Below are positions 24,743 through 32,911 of a stretch of DNA of 64,000 nucleotides, piece after piece. Source of the DNA: an uncultured Clostridium sp. (GTDB lineage Bacteria; Bacillota; Clostridia; Oscillospirales; Acutalibacteraceae); the NCBI GenBank assembly GCA_902471875.1, contig CABRLN010000005.1, positions 25,006 through 89,005 on the forward strand. Direction: 5' to 3'. The notes under the pieces were generated by a model that was not told where the DNA came from, ran no database searches, and saw only the letters and a list, made by a program, of their open reading frames with translations. Position numbers and translations under genes: made by a program. The stretch's first letter is position 1; each line of letters opens with the position of its first letter.

Positions 24743-26452
24743 ATGAAAAATTCAAATTTCAACATTCAGAATAATCTTATTGCTAAAGATTTAGTATCGT
24801 TGAAAAACATAAAAAAGGTTCAGCAAAAATACCAAGATGACGATTCCATAACTCTTGAAGAGGCTTTGGTAAAAGAAGATTTAGTCAGTGAATGGGACAT
24901 TTATGAAACCTTGGCTGAGCGTATGCATCTTGAAATGGTAGATCTTACTTTAAAGGCGATTCCGGAGGGAATGCATTCTATCATTCCTGAAACTATGATT
25001 CGCGATTATAATATTGTGCCAATAGATGAAGTTAATGGCAGATTAGTTTTTGCAACATCAAATCCTCTTGATTATCGTGTTGTTTATACAGTAAGCAACT
25101 ATGTTAAGAGAAAAGTTAAAATGGTTGTGTCGACACCTTCGCAAATCAAAGTTAAGCAAGATGAAATGTTTAATTCTGACCAGCAGGCAAAAATGTATGA
25201 TGAAGCTCAGGAATATATCATGCAGCAAATGAAAGCTGGAGAAGAAAACAAAAAAGAAGAAGAGGAAAATGTTGAAGATCAGCCTATTATTAAGCTGGTT
25301 AATAAAATGTTTGAAGATGCTGTAAACATGAAGGCGTCAGACCTCCATATTGAGCCGCAGGAAGAGGATATGAGAATTCGCTTCCGTATTGATGGTAAAT
25401 TGAGAGAGTACACACGAATAACAAAGCAGCTTGCACCCTCAATTATAAGCCGTATTAAATTTATTTCGGGAATGAATATAGCTGAAAAAAGAATACCACA
25501 GGACGGCCGTTTACATTATAATGTTGGAAATACAAAAATTGATATGCGTGTGTCAGATTTACCGGGTGTTTTTGGCGAAAAAATAGTTATAAGAATTACC
25601 ACTGCTTTAGGTGTTAAGTTAGAAATTGATGGCATAGGATTTATTGATGAAAATAAAGAAAAGTTTGAAACGCTTCTGCATAGCAACAGAGGAATTATAC
25701 TTCTTTCCGGTGCCACAGGTTCAGGTAAGTCAACAACGCTTTACACAGGCTTGTCGCAGCTTAATAATGATGAAACTAATATTATCACAGTTGAAAACCC
25801 TGTTGAAATGGTAATTCCGGGAATAACGCAGGTTAATATTAATGAAAAAGCAGGCTTAACCTTTGCCAGTGTTTTACGTTCTATATTGCGTCAAGACCCT
25901 GATATTATAATGGTTGGTGAGATTCGTGATAAAGAAACAGCAGAAATTGCTGCATCAGCCGCTATCACAGGTCACTTGGTATTGTCAACAATACACACCT
26001 ACAACGCAGCAAGTTCGGTTGTTAGACTTATTGATATGGGCGTAGAAAAATTTATGGTATCATCTTCTTTACTTGGTGTTATTGCTCAAAAGCTTGTTCG
26101 TAAGGTGTGTCCGTATTGCAGAGTTCCTCATAAGGCTACTGAAAGTGAGCTTGGCATTTTAGGCATGTCGCTTGATTCAAACGTTACTATTTATGATGCC
26201 AAAAAGGGCGGATGTGAGCGTTGCAGTGGTGCAGGAAGCAAGGGGCGTACAGCAGTACATGAAATTATGATTGTTACCAATAAAATTAAGCATGCTATTC
26301 ATGAAGATAAAACAACTGAACAAATTAATCAGATAGCAATTGAAGACGGTATGATTTCTATGAAAGAAAATTTAAGACGACTTCTTTTGGATGGTGTAAT
26401 TACCTTTGAAACATACTTTGACACAGTTGCTGAAGTTTATAAAGATGAGTAA
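24743..26452 (+). CDS. pilB: Type IV pilus extension ATPase PilB
   Basis: This hexameric motor polymerises pilin. The 569-residue protein has an N-terminal MshEN-like domain (about 1-155; DLVSEWDIYETLAERMHLEM), which in other species can bind c-di-GMP. A linker rich in Glu and Lys follows, then the GspE ATPase: SDLHIEPQEEDMRIRFRIDG, Walker A GATGSGKSTTLYT, the Asp box TVENPVEM, Walker B DPDIIMVGEIRD, and a tetracysteine zinc site CPYC with CERC. It lies between the peptidase and PilT genes. Separate PilT and C-terminal zinc Cys residues fit PilB, not PilT. Confidence 0.94.
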   Translation: MKNSNFNIQNNLIAKDLVSLKNIKKVQQKYQDDDSITLEEALVKEDLVSEWDIYETLAERMHLEMVDLTLKAIPEGMHSIIPETMIRDYNIVPIDEVNGRLVFATSNPLDYRVVYTVSNYVKRKVKMVVSTPSQIKVKQDEMFNSDQQAKMYDEAQEYIMQQMKAGEENKKEEEENVEDQPIIKLVNKMFEDAVNMKASDLHIEPQEEDMRIRFRIDGKLREYTRITKQLAPSIISRIKFISGMNIAEKRIPQDGRLHYNVGNTKIDMRVSDLPGVFGEKIVIRITTALGVKLEIDGIGFIDENKEKFETLLHSNRGIILLSGATGSGKSTTLYTGLSQLNNDETNIITVENPVEMVIPGITQVNINEKAGLTFASVLRSILRQDPDIIMVGEIRDKETAEIAASAAITGHLVLSTIHTYNAASSVVRLIDMGVEKFMVSSSLLGVIAQKLVRKVCPYCRVPHKATESELGILGMSLDSNVTIYDAKKGGCERCSGAGSKGRTAVHEIMIVTNKIKHAIHEDKTTEQINQIAIEDGMISMKENLRRLLLDGVITFETYFDTVAEVYKDE

Positions 26453-26478
26453 TTTTAGAGAGAGGACGGTGTTACAAA

Positions 26479-27675
26479 TTGGATTTTGAAGAAATGGTTC
26501 GATTTGCCGTTGAACATAATGCCTCGGATATTCATATGTCAAGTAATAATGTTCCGGCATATAGAGTCAACGGTGTTGTAACATATTTTGAAGGTTTTGA
26601 ACCTCTTGATGATGAAACCGTTATTAGCTATATTGCACAGGTATTACCTGGTGACGGTTTGTCTGATTTTTTATCTACAGGTGATTATGACTGCTCCTAT
26701 GCTTTAGAGGGGTGTGCTCGTTTCAGAGTTAATGCTTTTCGTCAAAGACATGGTTCATCACTTGTAATGCGTATTATTAAAGAAAAGCCGCCTGAAATGT
26801 CAAGCCTTAATCTGCCGGAATCACTTGGTAAGATTTTGTTGCTACAAGAAGGTTTGGTTTTGGTTACCGGTCCAACAGGAAGCGGTAAATCAACAACTCT
26901 TGCGGCAATTATCAATGAAATTAACAAGATTAAGAACTTGCATATAATCACTCTTGAAGACCCTGTTGAGTATATGCATACACCTAACAGGTGCATAATA
27001 AACCAACGTGAAATGGGTGAAGACAGTGTTAGCTACTCATCAGCATTGAAGTCAGCACTTCGTGAAGATCCCGATGTTATTCTCATGGGAGAAATTCGTG
27101 ACCTTGAGTCAATGGAAATTGCTTTACGTGCTGCTGAAACAGGACATTTAGTTTTTTCAACCTTGCATACAGAAAGTGCTGCTAAAACTATAGACCGTCT
27201 TATCGACATGTATCCTGTTGAAAGACAAAAGCAGGCCCTTAGCCAGCTTTCAACAACTTTAAAAGCTGTTGTTTCGCAACGACTTTTGCCAAGATGTGAT
27301 ATCAAAGGCAGAATAGGTATGTTTGAGATTATGTTTGTAAACTCAGCTATTGCTAACCTTATCAGAGAAAATAAAATCCCTCAGATTGAACAAACAATAG
27401 AACTTAATCAGGGTGCTGGTATGATTACAAGAAAAATGTCAATTGATAATCTTCTGGCAAGTGGTATTATTTCTCCTGAAACTGCCTATGAATATAGTTT
27501 TGATGTTGGTAAAAACGATTTATTTGAAGATAGATCAAAGCCAACGCCTGCATCTGCACCAAATATGCCTGCAGGTGGAGCTCCTATGGGTGGACAGCCA
27601 AATGTTCCGCCTTCATTTAGAAATACCCCAAATATGGGTGGTGGTACTGCTGCCTTCCTAAATAACAGGAGGTAA
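26479..27675 (+). CDS. pilT: Type IV pilus retraction ATPase PilT with Pro/Gly/Met-rich tail
   Basis: PilT depolymerises the pilus and powers twitching. The 398-residue protein starts at TTG 26479 behind GAGAGGACGG, and MDFEEMVRFAVEHNASDIHM is the PilT N-terminal block. Walker A GPTGSGKSTTLAAI, Asp box TLEDPVEYMH, Walker B EDPDVILMGEIRD and NSAIANLIRENKIPQ (counterpart of the AIRNLIRE retraction motif) are all present. No zinc cysteines occur, as expected. Residues 352-398 form an added low-complexity tail rich in Pro, Met, Gly and Asn. Its presence means these pili are probably retractable. Confidence 0.94.
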   Translation: MDFEEMVRFAVEHNASDIHMSSNNVPAYRVNGVVTYFEGFEPLDDETVISYIAQVLPGDGLSDFLSTGDYDCSYALEGCARFRVNAFRQRHGSSLVMRIIKEKPPEMSSLNLPESLGKILLLQEGLVLVTGPTGSGKSTTLAAIINEINKIKNLHIITLEDPVEYMHTPNRCIINQREMGEDSVSYSSALKSALREDPDVILMGEIRDLESMEIALRAAETGHLVFSTLHTESAAKTIDRLIDMYPVERQKQALSQLSTTLKAVVSQRLLPRCDIKGRIGMFEIMFVNSAIANLIRENKIPQIEQTIELNQGAGMITRKMSIDNLLASGIISPETAYEYSFDVGKNDLFEDRSKPTPASAPNMPAGGAPMGGQPNVPPSFRNTPNMGGGTAAFLNNRR

Positions 27676-27682
27676 ATGAAGT

Positions 27683-28924
27683 ATGCCAAAGTATTTATAT
27701 GTAGCAGTTAATGAAAAAAACAGAAAATATAAAAATGAAATGGTTGCCGACAGTGCCGAAGAGGTTAGAAAAAATCTTCGTGCAAGAAATCTGAATCCTA
27801 TCTCAGTTACCGAAGCTAAGAAGGAAGACGAAAAATCTATTTGGGAAATGGAAATCGGCGGCTCGAAGGATGTTCATGACTTAAAGCTTAGTAAGAATAA
27901 AATGCTTGTTTTTTTCCATCAGATGGCACTGATGATGCGTTCAGGTATTTCTCTTTCAATAGCTATGGAGGTTATGATAGATTCTGAAAAAGATAAAAAG
28001 ATGCGTCAAATTTTGCGTGATATAAGTATAAATCTTTACAACGGTTTAACTTTATCTCGTGCTATGGGAGCATTTAAAACTTTTCCGATACTCTATATTA
28101 ATATTATTCAAGCCGGTGAAGCTAACGGTAAGCTTGACGATGCTTTTGATCAATGTTCAAGATTATTAAAGAAAGAAATTAAACTTAACGGTAAAATCAG
28201 AAGTGCAATGATGTATCCGGGATTTTTGCTTTTACTTACAATAGCTCTTATTATTGTAATGAGTGTTGTCGTTTTACCTGCTTTTAAAGATTTGTTTGAA
28301 AGTTTTGGTTCAGAGCTGCCTTTAATGACCCAGATGACCATGGGTATGTCGGATTTTATTATTCACTGGGGTTGGCTTTTAATTATTATTATAGTTGCAC
28401 TATGTGTTTCTTTTTCACTTTTGCGCAAAAAAAACTATACATTTGCAATGGGATGTGCGCAGTTTGCTATTAAAGTCCCTATTATAGGCGATGTTTTGCG
28501 TTTGACAAATGTAGCAAGATTTGCTAATATGATGGCAACACTTACCGAGAGTGGTGTTAATATTTTAGATGCGCTGACTTTGTCACGAGATGTTATTTCG
28601 AACCTTTATATGAAAGACTGTTTGAATCAGGTTATTGAAGATGTTAAGATAGGTACTCCTATTAATGTTTCAATGAACCGATATAAATCAGTATTTGACA
28701 GTCTTTTTACTTCAATGGTGCGTGTTGGTGAAGAAAGTGGTCAGTTGGCGGATTCACTTACAAAAATTGCCGATATGTACGAAGAGAAGGCAAACGATGC
28801 AACACAAGCTATGACCGACGCTATGACCCCTGCAATGACTATCATTATTGCTGTAATAGTTGGTTTTGTAGTAATTTCAATTGTAACTGCAATGTTTGGT
28901 ATGTATGGAGTTATTTCTGGTTAG
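27683..28924 (+). CDS. pilC: Type IV pilus inner-membrane platform protein PilC
   Basis: PilC (GspF family) is the membrane platform turned by PilB and PilT. The 413-residue protein carries two T2SSF repeats: FFHQMALMMRSGISLSIAME near residue 77 and FANMMATLTESGVNILDALT near residue 282, each followed by the helix typical of the family (IIQAGEANGKLDDAF and MVRVGEESGQLADSL). Three membrane segments are seen near 175, 225 and 385. The ATG follows AGGAGGTAAATGA by a short gap, and the gene starts 7 bases after pilT. Length and layout are normal. Confidence 0.94.
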   Translation: MPKYLYVAVNEKNRKYKNEMVADSAEEVRKNLRARNLNPISVTEAKKEDEKSIWEMEIGGSKDVHDLKLSKNKMLVFFHQMALMMRSGISLSIAMEVMIDSEKDKKMRQILRDISINLYNGLTLSRAMGAFKTFPILYINIIQAGEANGKLDDAFDQCSRLLKKEIKLNGKIRSAMMYPGFLLLLTIALIIVMSVVVLPAFKDLFESFGSELPLMTQMTMGMSDFIIHWGWLLIIIIVALCVSFSLLRKKNYTFAMGCAQFAIKVPIIGDVLRLTNVARFANMMATLTESGVNILDALTLSRDVISNLYMKDCLNQVIEDVKIGTPINVSMNRYKSVFDSLFTSMVRVGEESGQLADSLTKIADMYEEKANDATQAMTDAMTPAMTIIIAVIVGFVVISIVTAMFGMYGVISG

Positions 28925-28955
28925 GTTATTTGAGTTTTGAATGGAGTGTGAGATT

Positions 28956-31379
28956 ATGTTACAATTACAAAATTTAAAAAGTAAAAAAGGTTTTTCACTT
29001 GCTTTATCTTTGGTAATATGCTTATTTTTGCTGTTAGTAACAGGCGGCATTACCACAGTAGCAATTTTGCAGGGCAATGAAACCGGTTCTGACATGAATA
29101 CAAGGCAGGCGTATATTTCTGCTAAAAGTGGTCTTGATACTATGGAGGATGCTCTGAAAACAGAATTTATTGATGATACTGTTTTACCATCAACTCTTGG
29201 TGGAGAGATGTTTTTAGTATTGTATGAGGACGCCTCAGGTGTACTTCAAAGGGAATCATTTGCTACGGAAGCAGGAGCTCAGACAAGAGTAAAAGAACTT
29301 GAAGATGATGGGTACACTATAGTAGGCGGTTCCGGAACTTATTATAAAATTAAAAAGACCGGTGACAATAAGTATTCTGTGACAGCTCTTAATGTAACAG
29401 GTAAATACAATAATAATGTTAGTATGAACAAGGGCGATTTGTCATTTGATGCTATTATGATGACAAAGTATGAATTTAAGGCTAAAACGCCTACATCGCC
29501 TACATCTCCTACAGGCGGTACAACACCTACATCTCCTACTGGTGGTACTACTCCTCATCCAACAGACCCTGCAACTATTCCTACAGGTCAAAGTAATGGA
29601 AGTAACTTTTTGTTAGTTGGTCAGCAGTCTTGTTTAAATGAGTTAGGTACAGCATATGATGGTCACGGTAATGCGGTAAGCTCTTTACTTCACTCTTATG
29701 CAATGGACAATAATATTGTGTATTATATGCCGTCTGTAGAAACAAATAAGGCTAACACGCATACCTATTTTCCTGTTGTATATGACAGAATGGTAAAGGT
29801 AACATCAGAAAATGAAAGATGTAATGTTTATACAGCTGACCAAGGTGTTTATATGCTTGGTGCTTATTCAGGTGACAAAAACTTAAATGAATTGGCGAAT
29901 CAAAACTTAGGTATAGCGTCATATATAACACAAAATAGTGTTTATCAACAGTCAATAAACTGTGCGTTGCTTGTTATTAAAAATAACTTTGTAACTATTG
30001 ACAGAAGTCCAATTGTTAATTACTATGGTTGTAATAATTTGAATTACGTTTTCATTTATCTTCCTAATAATGTAACTTTTTATACCTGCAGCGAAGGTAA
30101 ATATTTAATTAATGACCCTAACAAAACTTTTACAATGGGTCCGGGTTATTATATGATTCCGTCAGGTGCAGAGCTGTGTAATAGAAATAATTGGAAAAAT
30201 ATTGATCAAGGTGGATTACAGATTGCTCAAAGCCTAAATATGTATGATGAGATTATGGCATATTATCAAGACGGTGGTACAATTCACAGCGGTTGTCATG
30301 AAACTTCTGTACAACCGAGTATTCATATTACAAACAATAATGGTGAATACAATACTTCACAAAGTGCAGCTTCAGGCTTTAGTGGCAGTGAGGGCTATAA
30401 TTATTCTCAGCAGAACAGAGATAATATTCATTTGTTCTTGGCGCCGAACCTTAATCCTACTGTAAACGGATATTATCATTGGTATGCCGGCAAGTCATTG
30501 AATTTCCAATGGTTTAGATTATATGACTTTGAAGTGAATGATGGCAAACATATTATTATGAGTGCACCAAAAATTGTTCTTACTATAGGACCAAAGGTAA
30601 AAAACCCTGAAAACCAGAATGCTGTTGTTGCTGTAAGTAATGTAATAAAAAATTCGGGTGATGGTTCTTTAAAGTTGTATAATAGCTGTGGAGCAGGCGG
30701 TTGTACTACATTATCAGTAAAAAGTGAATTTATTGTTAAAGGAACAGACAGTCAGACAGGTGAAGCAATTAGCTATACTATTCCTGAAGGTGAGTATTAT
30801 AATCTGCCGCAAGGTTTAAACCTATTCTCTAAACAAGCAGAAGCATTGTTTTCACATTCTGCACCGTCTGTAAATGGTGTTTCTTATTCTTTAAGTAATT
30901 CAGTTTCAAGAACAAGTGGTTTAATGGCTGCAAGCCTTGGTTCTGCATCTAAGAACAGTGGTTTTAATGTTGTAAATACTGTTTCTAACTTTTTCTCTAA
31001 CCTTCTTCCAATTCCTGCTGCAAGCTATAATAATGCTGTGGAACATATTAACCAGGGTAATGTAAATGGTGAAACGAAATTTATAGCAGGACCAGAGGTA
31101 ACTGCCATAAGATTTAATAACAAAGTTGGAAGTCATAATGTAATGACAGTAGGTACTTCCGGATTAACCATTGAGAAAGAGTTTTCAGATGGTAGTACTC
31201 ATGATTACATTAAATTCCAACCTGGTGAATATAAAATTCCAATTCAAGGCAGTGAGGGAACTGACGGAGTAGATATTTATAACGGAGCTTTGCTGGAAAA
31301 CAGGGCTTCTCTGCCGGAAGCAAATTATGAATTGGTTTCTAAAACGAAATCAGTTGTTATTTTGAAGGAGTACTATTGA
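28956..31379 (+). CDS. Large pilin-like surface protein (PilX-like leader, Thr/Pro linker, possible tip adhesin)
   Basis: This is an 807-residue protein with a prepilin-type leader: KSKKG with cleavage after Gly12, then FSLALSLVICLFLLLV. It lacks the Glu at +5, as in PilX/GspK-type subunits. Residues 13-180 look like a minor-pilin stalk; residues about 179-212 are a linker of repeated PTSPTGGTT units; the remaining 590 residues form a large Asn/Tyr/Ser-rich extracellular region with no domain that I recognise. Such size suggests a pilus-tip adhesin. GGAGTG (28943-28948) sets the ATG at 28956. It lies between pilC and two minor pilins; its TGA overlaps the next ATG by one base. Confidence 0.72.
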   Translation: MLQLQNLKSKKGFSLALSLVICLFLLLVTGGITTVAILQGNETGSDMNTRQAYISAKSGLDTMEDALKTEFIDDTVLPSTLGGEMFLVLYEDASGVLQRESFATEAGAQTRVKELEDDGYTIVGGSGTYYKIKKTGDNKYSVTALNVTGKYNNNVSMNKGDLSFDAIMMTKYEFKAKTPTSPTSPTGGTTPTSPTGGTTPHPTDPATIPTGQSNGSNFLLVGQQSCLNELGTAYDGHGNAVSSLLHSYAMDNNIVYYMPSVETNKANTHTYFPVVYDRMVKVTSENERCNVYTADQGVYMLGAYSGDKNLNELANQNLGIASYITQNSVYQQSINCALLVIKNNFVTIDRSPIVNYYGCNNLNYVFIYLPNNVTFYTCSEGKYLINDPNKTFTMGPGYYMIPSGAELCNRNNWKNIDQGGLQIAQSLNMYDEIMAYYQDGGTIHSGCHETSVQPSIHITNNNGEYNTSQSAASGFSGSEGYNYSQQNRDNIHLFLAPNLNPTVNGYYHWYAGKSLNFQWFRLYDFEVNDGKHIIMSAPKIVLTIGPKVKNPENQNAVVAVSNVIKNSGDGSLKLYNSCGAGGCTTLSVKSEFIVKGTDSQTGEAISYTIPEGEYYNLPQGLNLFSKQAEALFSHSAPSVNGVSYSLSNSVSRTSGLMAASLGSASKNSGFNVVNTVSNFFSNLLPIPAASYNNAVEHINQGNVNGETKFIAGPEVTAIRFNNKVGSHNVMTVGTSGLTIEKEFSDGSTHDYIKFQPGEYKIPIQGSEGTDGVDIYNGALLENRASLPEANYELVSKTKSVVILKEYY

Positions 31380-31951
31380 TGAATAATCAATTAACAAAAT
31401 GTAAGACAAAATTCAATAGTAAAAAAGGTCTGACATTGGTAGAGTTGATTGTGGCTATTATGATATTATTAATTGCTATTGGTGCCTCTGTTGGAGGCTT
31501 AACCCTTAGCTACCGTTCAACAATGATGGGCGCCGAAAAAGACGACGCCCAATCATTGGCACAGCGCGATTGTGATATTATTATGAGCTGCATAACAACA
31601 AATATTGAAGATGGTAAAACGGTTAACGATTTATTTATTGACCCTGAAGGTAATCCAAAATTTAAAAATAGTTATCCATCTTTATATTTGACTAATATTC
31701 AGTCAGATATAAATATAGGTCATTTTGTAGATAGTTATAATACTACTCAGTATTCATTAATTACCGAAATACAAAATACTTCTGAGCTTAGCGGATCAAG
31801 TTTGGTGAAAAATCAGTTTTTTATGGTTGATGTTGAAACAAGAGAAATTGGAGTAAAGGAATATTTAGTATATCGTATAACTACATATGTTTATTATTCA
31901 GACACAGCATGTGTTTCTTGTGAAGGCGAAGTAAATATTGAAAAACCGTAA
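31379..31951 (+). CDS. Minor pilin-like protein
   Basis: This is a 190-residue prepilin. The leader ends in NSKKG, and the mature N-terminus LTLVELIVAIMILLIAIGAS has Glu at +5. The rest is an alpha/beta-like globular part with four or five Cys residues (CDIIMSC, and CVSC near the C-terminus), unlike the major pilin. GAAGGAG (31364-31370) and a one-base overlap with the preceding gene support the ATG at 31379. Its place next to the PilX-like protein suggests a tip-complex subunit comparable to GspI/J or PilV/W (inference). Confidence 0.85.
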   Translation: MNNQLTKCKTKFNSKKGLTLVELIVAIMILLIAIGASVGGLTLSYRSTMMGAEKDDAQSLAQRDCDIIMSCITTNIEDGKTVNDLFIDPEGNPKFKNSYPSLYLTNIQSDINIGHFVDSYNTTQYSLITEIQNTSELSGSSLVKNQFFMVDVETREIGVKEYLVYRITTYVYYSDTACVSCEGEVNIEKP

Positions 31952-31967
31952 AAGGGGGAGAGTGACT

Positions 31968-32732
31968 ATGCTTTTAAAAACAGATGCAATTCGTCGTTTA
32001 GGTAAAAAGTCTAAAAGTAAACGAGGCGCAACCTTGGTTGAACTGATAGCTACAGTGGCAATATTGGCGATTGTTGCGTCACTTTCTTTCCAGGCAATTT
32101 TTATAGCAAGTGAAGAGTACAGACGAGTAACAAAATTGTCAGAATGTCAGCGTTCTATATCGTTAATGCAAGAAAATCTTAATAGATATACAAAAACAGC
32201 TGTCAAAGTTGAACTTTTATCATCATATGCTTCAGCAGCAAATATTAATCAAGCTGTTAATAATTTCAGAGCAGATCTAATTGCTGCAGGTGATAATTTT
32301 CAGGATGCTGAAAATAATTCTAGCGATACATATGTTGACTATATTTTATGTGCTAATGTTCCTGACCCGACAAATGAACCGGATATTTTAGAATTTCGCT
32401 TTATGAAGTATAACAGTTCTACTAATGGTTTTGATACTGTATTTTCAGTTGATAATATTAAAGAGATGAACTTTGATTTAAAATTATTAGCTTCTTCTGC
32501 ACATCCATCAGGAAAAGAAACGTTGTTACTTGATTATACTATAACTTCAATGACCACTTTTGAAATTATTAATCGCTCTATAGCGTCTTCTAATCAAAGT
32601 GAATATGCAGTTGTATCAGGAATTGTATTAAACAACATAAAAGGTTCATCTTCTGCCGCATCCTTGAGGATTAATAAAGATAATAAAACACATTTTGTCT
32701 ATATACGAACAACAAAACGAAATGCAATTTAA
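31968..32732 (+). CDS. Minor pilin-like protein (PilW/GspJ-type size)
   Basis: This is a 254-residue prepilin. The leader of 20 residues ends in KSKRG, and the mature part starts ATLVELIATVAILAIVASLS with Glu at +5. Length and a central SECQRSISLMQENLNRY helix fit the larger minor pilins that cap the filament. The ATG at 31968 is preceded by AAGGGGGAG; an upstream ATG at 31938 overlaps the previous gene and precedes that site. It is the last gene of the pilus operon, with a terminator five bases after the stop. Confidence 0.83.
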   Translation: MLLKTDAIRRLGKKSKSKRGATLVELIATVAILAIVASLSFQAIFIASEEYRRVTKLSECQRSISLMQENLNRYTKTAVKVELLSSYASAANINQAVNNFRADLIAAGDNFQDAENNSSDTYVDYILCANVPDPTNEPDILEFRFMKYNSSTNGFDTVFSVDNIKEMNFDLKLLASSAHPSGKETLLLDYTITSMTTFEIINRSIASSNQSEYAVVSGIVLNNIKGSSSAASLRINKDNKTHFVYIRTTKRNAI

Positions 32733-32736
32733 TTTT

Positions 32737-32769
32737 AGCCGACAATCCTTTTAGGTTGTCGGCTTTTTA
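32737..32769 (+). terminator. Intrinsic terminator of the pilus operon
   Basis: AGCCGACAA (32737-32745) pairs with TTGTCGGCT (32756-32764), followed by TTTTT. It separates the pilus genes from the amylase gene. Confidence 0.85.
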
Positions 32770-32830
32770 TATTGGTACAATCTAAACAAAAAGTTAATTA
32801 TTATTTGTACATCTTTTTTTTTATAATATG

Positions 32831-32859
32831 TTTAATAAAAAAAGAACTTGTGCTATAAT
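32831..32859 (+). promoter_or_regulatory. Promoter of the amylase gene
   Basis: TTTAAT (32831-32836), a 17-bp spacer and an extended -10 TGTGCTATAAT (32849-32859) are present, the same 11-base -10 region as at the pilin promoter. No catabolite-response palindrome was recognised nearby. Confidence 0.6.
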
Positions 32860-32911
32860 TAATACAGTTATAATTCTATAATTATACAAATATTTAAAGG
32901 GAGATATTACA

